From assembly GCA_945827525.1 (NCBI GenBank), contig CALZPA010000007.1, positions 1 to 34,630 on the forward strand: a stretch of 34,630 nucleotides of DNA. Reading direction: 5' to 3'. Position numbers and translations under genes: made by a program. Below the pieces are notes generated by a model. That model did not search any database. It saw only the letters and a program-made list of their open reading frames with translations, and was not told the DNA's origin. The DNA comes from an uncultured Lentisphaeria bacterium (GTDB lineage Bacteria > Verrucomicrobiota > Lentisphaeria > Oligosphaerales > Oligosphaeraceae). Each line of letters opens with the position of its first letter. The stretch's first letter is position 1. Positions 13,952 to 23,086 of this stretch are shown piece by piece.

Positions 13952-15718
13952 ATGCCGAACCGGCAGCAGGCAGCGGACAGAGACAGAGGCAGACGCACCG
14001 ACGCGGCGCGCTGGCTGCCCACCACCATGGACGACATGCGCGCGCGTGGCTGGGACGAGCTCGACGTCCTCCTCGTCTCCGGCGACGCCTACATCGACCA
14101 CCCCTCGTTCGGCATCCCCCTCCTCGGACGCTGGCTCGAGCACCACGGGTACCGCGTCGGCATCATCGCCCAGCCGCGCTGGGACCGCCCCGACGACATC
14201 GCGCGCCTGGGCCGTCCGCGGCTCTTCTGCGGCATCTCAGCCGGCTCCCTCGACTCCATGCTCTGCCACTACACCGCGTTCCGCAAGAAGCGCCACGACG
14301 ACGCCTACACGCCGGGCGGCGTCGCCGGCGCCCGCCCCAACCGCGCCACCATCGTCTATGCCAACCTCGTCCGCGCCGCGTTCCCCGGTCTGCCCGTCAC
14401 CCTGGGCGGCGTCGAGGCCTCCCTCCGCAAGCTGGCCCACTACGACTTCTGGACGGACGCGCTGCGGCGCTCCCTGCTGTTCGACGCCAAGGCCGACCTC
14501 ATTCACTACGGCATGGGCGAGCGCTCCATCCTCGAGGTCGCGAGGCGCCTCGAGGCCGGCGAGCCCCTCACCGGCATCCCCGGCACCGCCTGGCTCGCCG
14601 CCGAGCCGCAGGACGCCCAGGAGCTCCCCTCCTACGAGGAGCTGCTTGCCGACCGCACGCTGCTGGTCAAGGCGACGCGCGAGGCGGAGCGCCATGTCCA
14701 CCGCGCCACGGGACGGCTCGCCCAGCGCCATGGCCAGCGCTTCGTCATCGTCGAGCCGCCGTCGGCGCCGCTGACGACGGCCGAGATGGATGAGCTGTAC
14801 GCGCTGCCGTTTGTGCGCGACCAGCATCCGTCCTACCGTGAGCGCATCCCCGCCCTGGACATGATCCGGTGGAGCGTGACGGCCGTCCGCGGCTGCGGCG
14901 GCTCGTGCTCGTTCTGCTCGATTGCCCAGCATCAGGGGCGCCGCCTGACGTCCCGCTCGGAGGCGTCCATCCTGCAGGAGGTCGGCGAGCTGACCCGGAC
15001 GCCTGGCTGGAAGGGCACCGTCTCGGACGTCGGCGGCCCGACGGCGAACCTCTGGGGAGCCTCCTGCCGCATCGGCGCCGAGGGCTGCCGCCGCGCCTCC
15101 TGCATGGCGCCCACGCTCTGCCCGAACCTCGTCCTCGACCAGACGCGCTTCCTCAAGCTGCTGCGGCAGGTGCGCTCCCTCCCGGGCGTCCGTCACGTCG
15201 GCATCGCCTCGGGCATCCGCCACGACGCGGCACTGCGCGACCCCGAGTTCATGGCGGGGCTGATCGGCGAATTCACGCCCGGGCACCTCAAGCTGGCGCC
15301 CGAACACTGCCAGGACAAGGTGCTGACGCTGATGCGGAAGCCGTCGTTCTCGGTCTTCGAGGAGTTCCTGGCGGCGTTCGAGCGGCTGTCGGCGCGCTTC
15401 GGGCGGCGGCAGTTCGTCGTCCCGTACATCATCTCGGCGTTTCCGGGATGCACGGCGGCGGACATGAGGGCGTGCGCGGACTGGTTCCATCGTCAGGGCT
15501 GGCAGCCCCAGCAGGTCCAGTGCTTCATCCCGACGCCGGGGACGATGGCCACGGCGATGTACTACGGGCAGTGCGACGCGGACGGCCGACCCCTTCAGGT
15601 GGCCACCACCGACCGCGAGCGCCTCGAGCAGCACGGGCTGCTGTTCCGTGATGACGAGAGGCCGCGCAGCGGCGGCAGGCGGGGCGGGCAGGTTCAGAGG
15701 AGGGGCAGGAGGCCATGA
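13952..15718 (+). CDS. ygiQ: YgiQ-family radical SAM protein
   Basis: The 588-residue protein matches the YgiQ family in order: WLPTTMDDMRARGWDELDVL, GDAYIDHPSFG, an LGGVEASLRKLAHYD segment, the radical SAM cluster C315-x3-C319-x2-C322 in RGCGGSCSFCSI, SDVGGPTANLWG, and the C-terminal QVQCFIPTPGTMATAMYYG. The N-terminus resembles a B12-binding-like Rossmann fold. The reaction and physiological role of YgiQ are not established. ATG 13952 is chosen because AGGAGG (13936-13941) lies 10 bases upstream. The stop overlaps the start of the next gene by four bases (ATGA at 15715), so the two are translationally coupled. The extreme C-terminus is Arg/Gly-rich. Confidence 0.9.
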   Translation: MPNRQQAADRDRGRRTDAARWLPTTMDDMRARGWDELDVLLVSGDAYIDHPSFGIPLLGRWLEHHGYRVGIIAQPRWDRPDDIARLGRPRLFCGISAGSLDSMLCHYTAFRKKRHDDAYTPGGVAGARPNRATIVYANLVRAAFPGLPVTLGGVEASLRKLAHYDFWTDALRRSLLFDAKADLIHYGMGERSILEVARRLEAGEPLTGIPGTAWLAAEPQDAQELPSYEELLADRTLLVKATREAERHVHRATGRLAQRHGQRFVIVEPPSAPLTTAEMDELYALPFVRDQHPSYRERIPALDMIRWSVTAVRGCGGSCSFCSIAQHQGRRLTSRSEASILQEVGELTRTPGWKGTVSDVGGPTANLWGASCRIGAEGCRRASCMAPTLCPNLVLDQTRFLKLLRQVRSLPGVRHVGIASGIRHDAALRDPEFMAGLIGEFTPGHLKLAPEHCQDKVLTLMRKPSFSVFEEFLAAFERLSARFGRRQFVVPYIISAFPGCTAADMRACADWFHRQGWQPQQVQCFIPTPGTMATAMYYGQCDADGRPLQVATTDRERLEQHGLLFRDDERPRSGGRRGGQVQRRGRRP

Positions 15719-17910
15719 GCATGACGATTGAGCAACTGTGCGAGCGGATGGCCCGCAAGCAGGCCTCCGACCTGTTTGTGTCGGTGGGGCGTCCCGCCTC
15801 GATGCGGGTGGCGGGCGTCCTCTGCGAGGTCGAGATGGCGCCGGTGACGGAGGAGGACGTGCGCCAGTTCATCGCGTCGGCGCTACCGTCGGGCACCTGG
15901 GAGCGCCTGCAGCGCGAGCGCGACCTGGACGCGGGCGTGCGCCTCGCGGACGGCGGACGCTACCGCGTCAACTTCTCGTTCCAGCGCGGCAACCTGGCGC
16001 TGGCCGTGCGTCAGGTGCCGTCCGGCGCCCTCGACCACCGGCGGCTCCTCATCCCCGACACGGCCATCGCCATGGCCGATGCCCCGCGTGGACTCATCCT
16101 CGTCACCGGCGCCACCGGCTCCGGCAAGTCCACCACCATGGCCGCCATGCTCCACCATCTCAACCTTACCGTCAACAAGCACATCGTCACCATCGAGGAC
16201 CCCATCGAATTCGCCCATGACGACATCCGCTGCGTCATCTCCCAGCGCGAGGTCGGCATGGACACCCGTGACTTCGCCTCCGCGCTCCGCCACGTCGTCC
16301 GGCAGAACCCGGACGTCATCTTCCTCGGCGAGATACGCGACGTCGAGACGCTTCGGCTCGCCCTGGACGCGGCGCTGACCGGTCATCTCGTCGCCGCCAC
16401 CATGCACACCATCGACGTCGCCCAGACCGTCGAGCGCATCCTCGGGCTGTTCCCCGAGGACACGCGCGAGCAGGTGGCCTCCGACCTCGCGCAGACGCTC
16501 GTCGGCATCGTCTCCCAGCGGCTTGTCCCCCGCGCGGACGGGCAGGGCAGGGCGCCCGCCTTCGAGCTTCTCCTCGCCACCCCGCTCGCCCGGCGCCTCA
16601 TCGCCGCCCGTGAGCAGCTTGTCCTCCCCGAGGTCATGAAGGGCGGCGTCCAGGACGGCATGACCACCTTCAACCGCAACCTCCTCCAGCGCGTCCGCGA
16701 GGGGCTCGTCACCCAGGAGGACGCCCTCGCCGCCTCGTCCAACCGCGACGAGTTCATGCTCCTCTGCCAGGGCATGGAGACCGGCATCGACACCTTCCGC
16801 TCCTACTCCGCCGACCCCGACCAGGGCATCTCCATCAAGAAGCTCCTCGGCGACGCCCTCCACTACGGCGCCTCCGACCTCCTCCTCACCGTCGGCACCG
16901 CCCCCACCATCCGCCTCGACGGACGCCTCCGCCCCTTCGACATGCCCAAGCTGCTCCCCGGCGACACGCGCAAGCTCCTCTTCTCCGTCCTCAGCTACCA
17001 GCAGCGCGCCGACTTCGAGCAGAACCGCGAAATCGACTTCGCCCTGACCATCACCACCAGCCACGAGGGCGAGCCCAGGCGCACCGAGCGCTTCCGCGTC
17101 AACGGCTTCTACCAGCGCGGCGCGGTCGCCGCCGCGTTCCGGCTCATCCCGACGCGCATCCCCACCCCCGTGGAGCTCGGGCTGCCGTCCGCCGTCGTCC
17201 AGCTCTGCGCCAGGAACCAGGGGCTCATCCTCGTCACCGGCCCCACCGGCTCCGGCAAGTCCACCACCCTCGCCGCCCTCATCGGACACATCAACGCCAC
17301 CAGGGCCTGCCACGTCATCACCGTCGAGGACCCCATCGAATTCGTCCACGAGCACAACTACTCGCTCATCGAGCAGCGCGAGGTCCATGCCGACACCCTC
17401 TCGTTCGCCAACGCCCTCAAGTATGTCCTCCGCCAGGACCCCGACGTCATCCTCATCGGCGAGATGCGCGACCCCGAGACCATCGCCACAGCCCTCACCG
17501 CCGCCGAGACCGGGCACCTCGTCCTCGCCACCCTCCACACCAACGACGCGACCCAGAGCGTCGACCGCATCATCGACGTCTTCCCCGCCGACCGCCAGAA
17601 CCAGATTCGCTCCCAGCTCGCCGCCTGTCTGGAGGCCGTCATCTCCCAGCGCCTCATCAAGCGCGCCGACCAGCCCACGGGGCGCATCGCCGCGTTCGAG
17701 GTCCTCATCGGCACCACCGCCGTCCATGCCATGATCCGAGAACGCAAGACCCACCAGCTGCGCGGCGCCATGGAGAGCTCCGCCGCCGTCGGCATGATCA
17801 CCATGGAGCGCGCCCTCCAGCAACTGCTCCAGGCCGGCAAGATCTCCCAGGCCGACTACGCCGCCGCCATGCCAGTCAATCTCCCCATCATGCCCACCGC
17901 CGCCTTCTGA
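15715..17910 (+). CDS. Tandem double PilT-like retraction ATPase in one chain
   Basis: The 731-residue protein is about twice the length of PilT or PilU and contains two complete secretion-ATPase modules. Module 1 (about residues 1-350) has Walker A GATGSGKST with K138, DPIEF, the Walker B region DVIFLGEIRD and the His-box MHTID. Module 2 (about 372-731) has GPTGSGKST with K515, DPIEF, DVILIGEMRD and LHTND. Both start with the N-terminal ASDL-type segment of PilT proteins (KQASDLFVSVG, YGASDLLLTVG). PilT and PilU hexamers power retraction of type IV pili at the inner membrane, giving twitching motility and DNA uptake. Here a PilU-like and a PilT-like unit appear fused, which would force a fixed 1:1 ratio. 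No frameshift or stop is seen at the junction. The gene starts in the stop of ygiQ. Confidence 0.88.
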   Translation: MSMTIEQLCERMARKQASDLFVSVGRPASMRVAGVLCEVEMAPVTEEDVRQFIASALPSGTWERLQRERDLDAGVRLADGGRYRVNFSFQRGNLALAVRQVPSGALDHRRLLIPDTAIAMADAPRGLILVTGATGSGKSTTMAAMLHHLNLTVNKHIVTIEDPIEFAHDDIRCVISQREVGMDTRDFASALRHVVRQNPDVIFLGEIRDVETLRLALDAALTGHLVAATMHTIDVAQTVERILGLFPEDTREQVASDLAQTLVGIVSQRLVPRADGQGRAPAFELLLATPLARRLIAAREQLVLPEVMKGGVQDGMTTFNRNLLQRVREGLVTQEDALAASSNRDEFMLLCQGMETGIDTFRSYSADPDQGISIKKLLGDALHYGASDLLLTVGTAPTIRLDGRLRPFDMPKLLPGDTRKLLFSVLSYQQRADFEQNREIDFALTITTSHEGEPRRTERFRVNGFYQRGAVAAAFRLIPTRIPTPVELGLPSAVVQLCARNQGLILVTGPTGSGKSTTLAALIGHINATRACHVITVEDPIEFVHEHNYSLIEQREVHADTLSFANALKYVLRQDPDVILIGEMRDPETIATALTAAETGHLVLATLHTNDATQSVDRIIDVFPADRQNQIRSQLAACLEAVISQRLIKRADQPTGRIAAFEVLIGTTAVHAMIRERKTHQLRGAMESSAAVGMITMERALQQLLQAGKISQADYAAAMPVNLPIMPTAAF

Positions 17911-17949
17911 CACAGCGCCACACCCCACAGGACAGGACAAGCCACCGCC

Positions 17950-19476
17950 ATGCCACGCCTCGTCATCCTCAACGCCACCCTCTACGACGGCTCCGGACAG
18001 CCGCCCTGCCTCGCCGACATCGCCGTCGACCCGCCCCTCATCGCCGACATCGCCCCCGCCGGGACGCTGACCACCCGCGGCGCCGCCGTCGTCCTCGACG
18101 CCGCCGGACTCGCTGTCGCCCCCGGCTTCATCGACGCCCATGGCCACTCGGACACCATGCTCATCCGCAACCCCGGTGCCCACGCCAAGCTCCTCCAGGG
18201 CGTGACCACCGAAATCACCGGCAACTGCGGCTGCTCCAAGTGCATCGAGGTCATGCCCAAATGGGCCTGCGTCGCCGACTACGCCCGCGCCGTCCGAGCC
18301 GCGCGGCCCGCCATCAACAGCGCCACCCTCGCCGGACACAACTCCCTCCGCGAGCGCGTCATGGGCTATGAGAACCGACCCGCCACCCAGAGCGAGATGC
18401 AGGCCATGCGCGACCTCCTCGTCCGCGCCCTCGACGAGGGCGCCTGCGGACTCTCCTCCGGACTCTGGTATCTGCCCGGACGCTACGCCCCCACGGAGGA
18501 GATCGTCAGCCTCGGCGCCTGCCTGCGCGGCACCGGCAAGGTCTACGCCACCCACATGCGCTCCGAGGGGGATGGCCTCCTCGAGGCCATCGAGGAGGCT
18601 CTCGCCGTCGCCCGCGCCGGCGACGGACGGCTCCAGGTCAGCCACATCAAGGCCGCGCCGCGCCAGAACTGGCACAAGCTGCCCGCGCTCCTCCGCATCA
18701 TCGAGGACGCCCGCGCCGCCGGACTCCGCGTCCATGCCGACCGCTATCCCTATATCTACTCCTGCACCGGACTGCGCATGATACTCCCCGAACCCTGGAA
18801 CTCCATCCCCGACATCCAGGACTGTCTCCGGAACCCAGAGCAGGCCGCCCAGGCCGCCGCCGCGCTCGACGGCTCCCTCGACGACGAGAAGGACTGGCGA
18901 CGCATCATCGTCACCGACTCCGCCGACTGCCACCGACCCTATCTCGGCATGACCCTCCACGACATCGCCGACGCCATGGGGCTGACCCCCGGACAGGCCA
19001 CCGTCCGGCTCCTCGCCGAGGCGCGCCCCAGCGCCGCCTTCGGCAAGATGTCCGAGGACAACCTCAAGACCATCCTCCGGCAGCCCTGGGTCGCCGCCGG
19101 CTCCGACGCCGACGCCTACCCCACCTCCTACGCCTGCGGCCGCGCCCACCCGCGAGCCTTCGGCACCTTCCCCCGCTTCATCCGCATGGCCCGCGAACAG
19201 GGAGTCCCCCTCGCCGACGTCATCCGACGGCTCACCGCGCTCCCCGCCGACATCTTCGGCCTCGACCGCCGCGGACGACTCGCCACCGGAAACTACGCCG
19301 ACCTCGTTCTCTTCGACGAGCAGGCGTTCAGCGACCGCGCGACCTTCGCCGAGCCGCACCGCCCCGCCGTCGGCCTGCGCGCCGTCCTCGTCAACGGCGG
19401 CCTGGCGTACAGCTCCGCGCGTCCCGAGGCCATCGGGCGCCATGGCGACTTCCTCGCCGTCCCCAACAGGGGCTGA
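17950..19476 (+). CDS. N-acyl-D-amino-acid deacylase (D-aminoacylase family)
   Basis: This 508-residue amidohydrolase-superfamily protein carries the D-aminoacylase signatures GFIDAHGHSD (metal-binding His pair), GVTTEITGNCGCS (with the bridging-ligand Cys region), YATHMRSEGD, SHIKA, HADRYPY, GSDADAYP (metal-binding Asp) and HPRAFGTFPR. It would hydrolyse N-acyl-D-amino acids or D-residue-containing peptides, possibly peptidoglycan-derived, to free D-amino acids. The next gene is an MFS carrier, which could move substrate or product; that link is contextual. The start at 17950 lies 39 bases after the upstream stop, with an AGGACA sequence somewhat far upstream. Wobble positions are almost entirely C, unlike the genes after 21000. 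Confidence 0.87.
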   Translation: MPRLVILNATLYDGSGQPPCLADIAVDPPLIADIAPAGTLTTRGAAVVLDAAGLAVAPGFIDAHGHSDTMLIRNPGAHAKLLQGVTTEITGNCGCSKCIEVMPKWACVADYARAVRAARPAINSATLAGHNSLRERVMGYENRPATQSEMQAMRDLLVRALDEGACGLSSGLWYLPGRYAPTEEIVSLGACLRGTGKVYATHMRSEGDGLLEAIEEALAVARAGDGRLQVSHIKAAPRQNWHKLPALLRIIEDARAAGLRVHADRYPYIYSCTGLRMILPEPWNSIPDIQDCLRNPEQAAQAAAALDGSLDDEKDWRRIIVTDSADCHRPYLGMTLHDIADAMGLTPGQATVRLLAEARPSAAFGKMSEDNLKTILRQPWVAAGSDADAYPTSYACGRAHPRAFGTFPRFIRMAREQGVPLADVIRRLTALPADIFGLDRRGRLATGNYADLVLFDEQAFSDRATFAEPHRPAVGLRAVLVNGGLAYSSARPEAIGRHGDFLAVPNRG

Positions 19477-19543
19477 ACCGCCTCCTTGTCCCCCTACCAC
19501 CTGCTTGAGCTCTCAGCAACTTCCATCAGCGTCGTATCCCATC

Positions 19544-20722
19544 ATGATCAAGGTTCTCATCTATCTGTTTCCGATACTCATCAACTTCCTGAGCGGCAGC
19601 ATGTTCTATGTGACGGCGAACCGCTTCACCGAGGCCGGCGCGGAGAAGGTCTACGTGTCGTCGACGAGCGCGGCCTGGGCGCTGACGTACTTCATTGGCT
19701 CGCTGGTGGTGGGGCGTCTGGTGACGGAGCGCCGCGCGGTGCCGATGATCATCGCGGCGGCGTTTCTGCTGTCGGCGTTCTCGGTGGCGTTCATCGTCTT
19801 CCCGAACGTGTATCTGCAGTTTCTGTGGATTGCGCTGGTGGGTGCGGCGATGGCCGTCTACTGCACGCCGTTCCAGGTGTTCATGAAGCGCATTGGCGGC
19901 GGCGCGTCCGGCGTGGTCTACTCGACGGCGATGTACACGTGGTCGTGGAGCTTCGGCAATGCGCTGGGACCGTTTGTCTTTGGTTTCCTGCCGAGCTGGC
20001 AGAGCGCGTTTGCCGTCAACGCGGCCATCGCCTTCGGCCTGGCGCTGCTCGTCATCTGGACGAACGCCTACCTGAAGCGCCACCAGCCGGCCGGCGACGC
20101 CGCGCAGGCATCCGACGGCGCAGACGGGCGCGACCTCTACGCGGGCCGTCCTGACCTCGCGTGGCTGGGATGGCTGGGGCTGGCGTTCGGCTTCACGACG
20201 CTCTGTCTCATCCGCACGCTCCAGCAGGATCTCATCCTCACGGAGCTGCCGGGCATCGACCGCATGCACCCGTGCATCATGCTGGCGCTGCTCAGCGGTG
20301 TCCAGGGCTTCTTCGCCCTCTCGCTGATGCAGACCAGAACCTGGATGTACTCGCCGTGGCCAAACCTGGCCGCCGGCGTCATCGGCGTCGCCTCGCTGCT
20401 GATGATTGCCTACGGACACAGCGCCGTGACGTTCTATGTCGCCTCGACGATCCACGGCTTCTACACGGGCTACTACTATTTCATGCTGGTGTTCCACTCG
20501 CTGGTGCATCCGACCCGCAGCGGCACCTATGTGGGCATCAACGAGGCGGTGGTGGGAGTCGTGTGCATTGTGGCCTCCGCCGGCGGCGGGGTGGTTGCCG
20601 ACGCCATCGGCAACCGGAGCACGTTTGCGCTCTGTGCGCTGCTGGTCGCTGCCGTGACGGTCGTCCAGACGGTCGTCCTGACCCTCACCAGCCGTCGTTT
20701 CGCCCTGACATCCCGTCGGTGA
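19544..20722 (+). CDS. MFS transporter
   Basis: The 392-residue protein is an integral inner-membrane carrier with about 12 hydrophobic segments: first at residues 2-20 (IKVLIYLFPILINFLSG), then around 40-58, 65-85, 88-108, 125-165, and a second half from about 205. A charged central loop (about 180-200, QPAGDAAQASDGADGRD) separates the halves as usual for the family. I see no signature that fixes the substrate. The ATG at 19544 is chosen because the first membrane helix begins there; the frame extends upstream into the end of the deacylase but encodes Pro/Ser-rich sequence. No Shine-Dalgarno is visible. It is the last gene of the plus-strand run, with a strong terminator 76 bases downstream. 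Confidence 0.82.
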   Translation: MIKVLIYLFPILINFLSGSMFYVTANRFTEAGAEKVYVSSTSAAWALTYFIGSLVVGRLVTERRAVPMIIAAAFLLSAFSVAFIVFPNVYLQFLWIALVGAAMAVYCTPFQVFMKRIGGGASGVVYSTAMYTWSWSFGNALGPFVFGFLPSWQSAFAVNAAIAFGLALLVIWTNAYLKRHQPAGDAAQASDGADGRDLYAGRPDLAWLGWLGLAFGFTTLCLIRTLQQDLILTELPGIDRMHPCIMLALLSGVQGFFALSLMQTRTWMYSPWPNLAAGVIGVASLLMIAYGHSAVTFYVASTIHGFYTGYYYFMLVFHSLVHPTRSGTYVGINEAVVGVVCIVASAGGGVVADAIGNRSTFALCALLVAAVTVVQTVVLTLTSRRFALTSRR

Positions 20723-20746
20723 GATTGGCCGCCGCCGCCGTGCGTG

Positions 20747-20783
20747 GCGGCCTGTCCCGACGACGCCTCGCCATCGGGCGAAG
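20747..20783 (+). repeat. Short intergenic palindromic repeat, copy 2
   Basis: This matches 10487-10522 with the same 13 leading bases (GCGGCCTGTCCCG), about five substitutions (mostly G/A or C/T type) and one single-base indel. A second inverted repeat (20727-20733 with 20746-20752) overlaps its start. It lies between the MFS stop and the true terminator. Confidence 0.6.
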
Positions 20784-20797
20784 CACTGTGTTCTCTG

Positions 20798-20838
20798 AAC
20801 GCCTTGAAGCGGCCAATCCGCCGCCTCAAGGCGTTTTT
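20798..20838 (+). terminator. Strong intrinsic terminator after the MFS gene
   Basis: A 15-bp stem (20798-20812 with 20821-20835, one A-C mismatch) with an 8-nt loop runs directly into TTTTT. This ends the plus-strand run that begins at ygiQ. Confidence 0.9.
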
Positions 20839-20955
20839 CTGTCTCTGATGCTGCGTCAGCCGCGCTCCACAAACCTGATGCCAAGAGGAATTCTTGTGCC
20901 TCCATAGGAATTTATAGGAAACAAAAAGAACTTTAGTAATATTTCGAAAAACCAT

Positions 20956-20983
20956 TTGAAAATCATTTTACTTCAGGTATAGT
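20956..20983 (+). promoter_or_regulatory. Sigma70-like promoter for the three-gene exported-protein cluster
   Basis: TTGAAA (20956-20961) and TATAGT (20978-20983) are separated by 16 bases in an AT-rich island. Each differs from the consensus by one base, making this the best promoter in the window. Transcription would start near 20990. An ATAGGAA direct repeat lies just upstream (about 20905-20920) and could be a regulator site. Confidence 0.65.
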
Positions 20984-21100
20984 CAGTGGAGTCACCGCTG
21001 TTTGGGGCTAGTCGTCGCCATTGTGTGGCGGCTGTGTCGGAAGGGGCGGGGCGCAAGGATGAGCAAGCAATCGACATGAAAGATAAATAAGGAGGAGAGG
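20984..21100 (+). promoter_or_regulatory. 5' leader of the exported-protein cluster
   Basis: The roughly 110-nt leader contains a hairpin (21014-21020 with 21026-21032, one G-U pair) and a purine-rich stretch. It ends with AAGGAGG (21089-21095), five bases before ATG 21101. I recognise no known riboswitch class in it. Confidence 0.4.
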
Positions 21101-23086
21101 ATGAGACCGGTGGTGGTTGTGCTGATGATGCTGTCACTAGGAGGACTGACGATGAAGGCTGGAGACGAGTGGAAGTCGCGTGGCGTGTCGTATGTGCGGG
21201 GGTGCCTGGAGGCGTTCGGGCGTGGCGAGCTGGCTTTGTCCGCGTATGAGGAGACGGAGGCGTATCGGAGTCTGCGTCTGCTGGGCGCGTCGCCCCGGGT
21301 GTCCGCGAGGGAGGCCGGCGAGGATGTGATGGGGGATCGTCTGCGGGTGTCTCGTGGCGAGATGGAGAGTCTGGTGACGCCGCAGTGGGATGGCGGGTGG
21401 TCGTCGGAGGCGGGGGCGGTGAGCGAGCTGTCGTCGACGCTGGCGGGTCTGGGGCACTATCTGGACTATGCAGGTCTGTCGGGCGGTCGTCTGGCGGAGT
21501 CCGGGTATGGGCATCTGCGCCGGTGGTGCCGGGGCGGCGTGCTGAGTGCGCTGCGCCAGGAGGATGGCGGCGAGCCGCCGCTGCGTCTGGAGCTGTCGTT
21601 TCTGCGTCTGCTGTGTCAGCTATGGCGTGCGGGCGTTCTGGAGGACCGTGCGTGCGAGCGTGAGCTGGACGCGCTCGTCTCCCGTCTTCGCGGCCAGGTG
21701 GATGAGCGGCTGTCGCTGGGGGAGGGACGTGGCCTGTACGAGCTGGCGCTGCTGGCGCAGGCCCTGTGCCTGCTGGGGCGCGGCGACGAGCTGGCGAATG
21801 CGTCGTCGCGGCTGCTCCAGGGACAGCGCGACGATGGCAGTTGGCGCGAGGAGGGTCTGGATGACGCGCAGGGCGTCCTGACGACGTGTGCCGTGCTGCT
21901 GGCGCTGCAGGGGCTGACGGCGGCGCCGTCGTCGGGGGAGGTGCAGTGGTGCCAGCTGGACTGCCGCGAGTCGGCGTCGGGGCCTGAGGTCGGCGAGGAG
22001 GAGGTTTCCACGGTGCTGGAGGCGATGTATGATGATGTGGAGGAGCCGCTGATGCTGACGCTGACGGCCTATGATGCGTCAGGCAAGGTGGTAGGTCATC
22101 TGTCGGACAGCGGTCAGGCGGGGCGCGTGTCGTTGTGGCATGGCCATTGGCCTCCGGGGGAGTATGAGGTCTGCGCTCGCCTGTGGCGGCAGCCGTCGGG
22201 GGCGCTGGCGTCGGAGTGGCGCCGCCCTCTGGTGGTTCGAGGCTGGCACGAGGTGAGCGAGTTCCGGCTGCTGGACGCGGGCGTGCCGCGGATGCTGCAG
22301 GTGGGCGAGGAGGTTACGTTGCGTCTGGATGTTCTGGTGGAGTTTGTGGGCAACGAGGCGTGTGCTGGGGTGCTGACGGCGGAGCTGGTGACACCGTCGG
22401 GTCGGACGGCGGTGACGTCCGACCCGCTGGAGCTGGACAGCGCCGCGCCCTCGCTGGATCGGGTGTATCATCTGGAGGACATGCCGTATGCGTTCACGGA
22501 GGTGGGGTATCATGAGCTGACGCTGAGGCTGCGCCTGTTGGACGGGGAGGAGCGTTGCGTCACGTCGCTGTTCTATGTGGAGGATGGTCTGGGCGTCCGG
22601 CTTGAGAATGCGCTGGAGCCGCTGGTCTTGCCGGTGGATCTGTCGTCCGGCTGGGTTCGCCTTCGGGTGGGGCTTCAGCGGTCTCAGGCGGAGAGTGGGG
22701 TTCCCGCCTCGTTTGCGGAGCTGCCTCCGCAGGAGGCGGACAACCGTCCTGGCGCGCGTCCGGTGTCGCTGACACTGAGCGGGATTGTGAATGGGCGCGG
22801 GCAGACGCTGCTGAGCGGCTGGCTCGTGGTGCGTGCCGACTATGGGCGGTGCGTGGGCGGTGTGCCGCTGTCCGAGGGCGATGTGTCGCTCACGGCGCAT
22901 GAGATCGTCTCGGGGCAGTGCCGCTTCGAGTATTGCTCGGGCGAGAACGGCTTCGAGAGCGTGACGCCGCTGCGGCTTTACGCGGGGATGGCGCATGGTG
23001 GCCATATCGAGCAGTTGGACTGCATCGGGGTGATCGAGATGGTGCTGCATGGGGACCGCAGCGGCGTCATGCAGGCGTCTGAGTGA
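21101..23086 (+). CDS. Exported alpha/alpha-toroid repeat protein with beta-sandwich C-terminus
   Basis: The 661-residue protein begins with a signal peptide (about residues 1-20, VVVVLMMLSLGG, cleavage near MKA-GDE). Residues about 25-275 look like a helical toroid of the squalene-cyclase/prenyltransferase/complement-like superfamily. Support comes from WDGGWSSEAGAVSELSSTL near 96 and the terminal repeat LLQGQRDDGSWREEG followed by VLTTCAVLLALQGL (about 238-273). No catalytic DxDD-type motif is visible, so a binding or structural role is more likely than terpene cyclisation. Residues about 285-661 appear to be several beta-sandwich domains. It is the first gene of a cluster, behind a good promoter and a near-consensus ribosome-binding site. 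The specific function is unknown. Confidence 0.7.
   Translation: MRPVVVVLMMLSLGGLTMKAGDEWKSRGVSYVRGCLEAFGRGELALSAYEETEAYRSLRLLGASPRVSAREAGEDVMGDRLRVSRGEMESLVTPQWDGGWSSEAGAVSELSSTLAGLGHYLDYAGLSGGRLAESGYGHLRRWCRGGVLSALRQEDGGEPPLRLELSFLRLLCQLWRAGVLEDRACERELDALVSRLRGQVDERLSLGEGRGLYELALLAQALCLLGRGDELANASSRLLQGQRDDGSWREEGLDDAQGVLTTCAVLLALQGLTAAPSSGEVQWCQLDCRESASGPEVGEEEVSTVLEAMYDDVEEPLMLTLTAYDASGKVVGHLSDSGQAGRVSLWHGHWPPGEYEVCARLWRQPSGALASEWRRPLVVRGWHEVSEFRLLDAGVPRMLQVGEEVTLRLDVLVEFVGNEACAGVLTAELVTPSGRTAVTSDPLELDSAAPSLDRVYHLEDMPYAFTEVGYHELTLRLRLLDGEERCVTSLFYVEDGLGVRLENALEPLVLPVDLSSGWVRLRVGLQRSQAESGVPASFAELPPQEADNRPGARPVSLTLSGIVNGRGQTLLSGWLVVRADYGRCVGGVPLSEGDVSLTAHEIVSGQCRFEYCSGENGFESVTPLRLYAGMAHGGHIEQLDCIGVIEMVLHGDRSGVMQASE

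Noticed and set aside
15883-19500. 1205-codon open frame on the minus strand
   Set aside because: It runs antisense across the tandem ATPase and the deacylase, both of which have full motifs on the plus strand. Its translation is low complexity (Gly/Asp/Glu/Ala/Val).
20990-21090. Possible riboswitch in the leader of the exported-protein cluster
   Set aside because: The stretch GGCGCAAGG and a hairpin recall parts of known aptamers, but I cannot fit the conserved core of any class.
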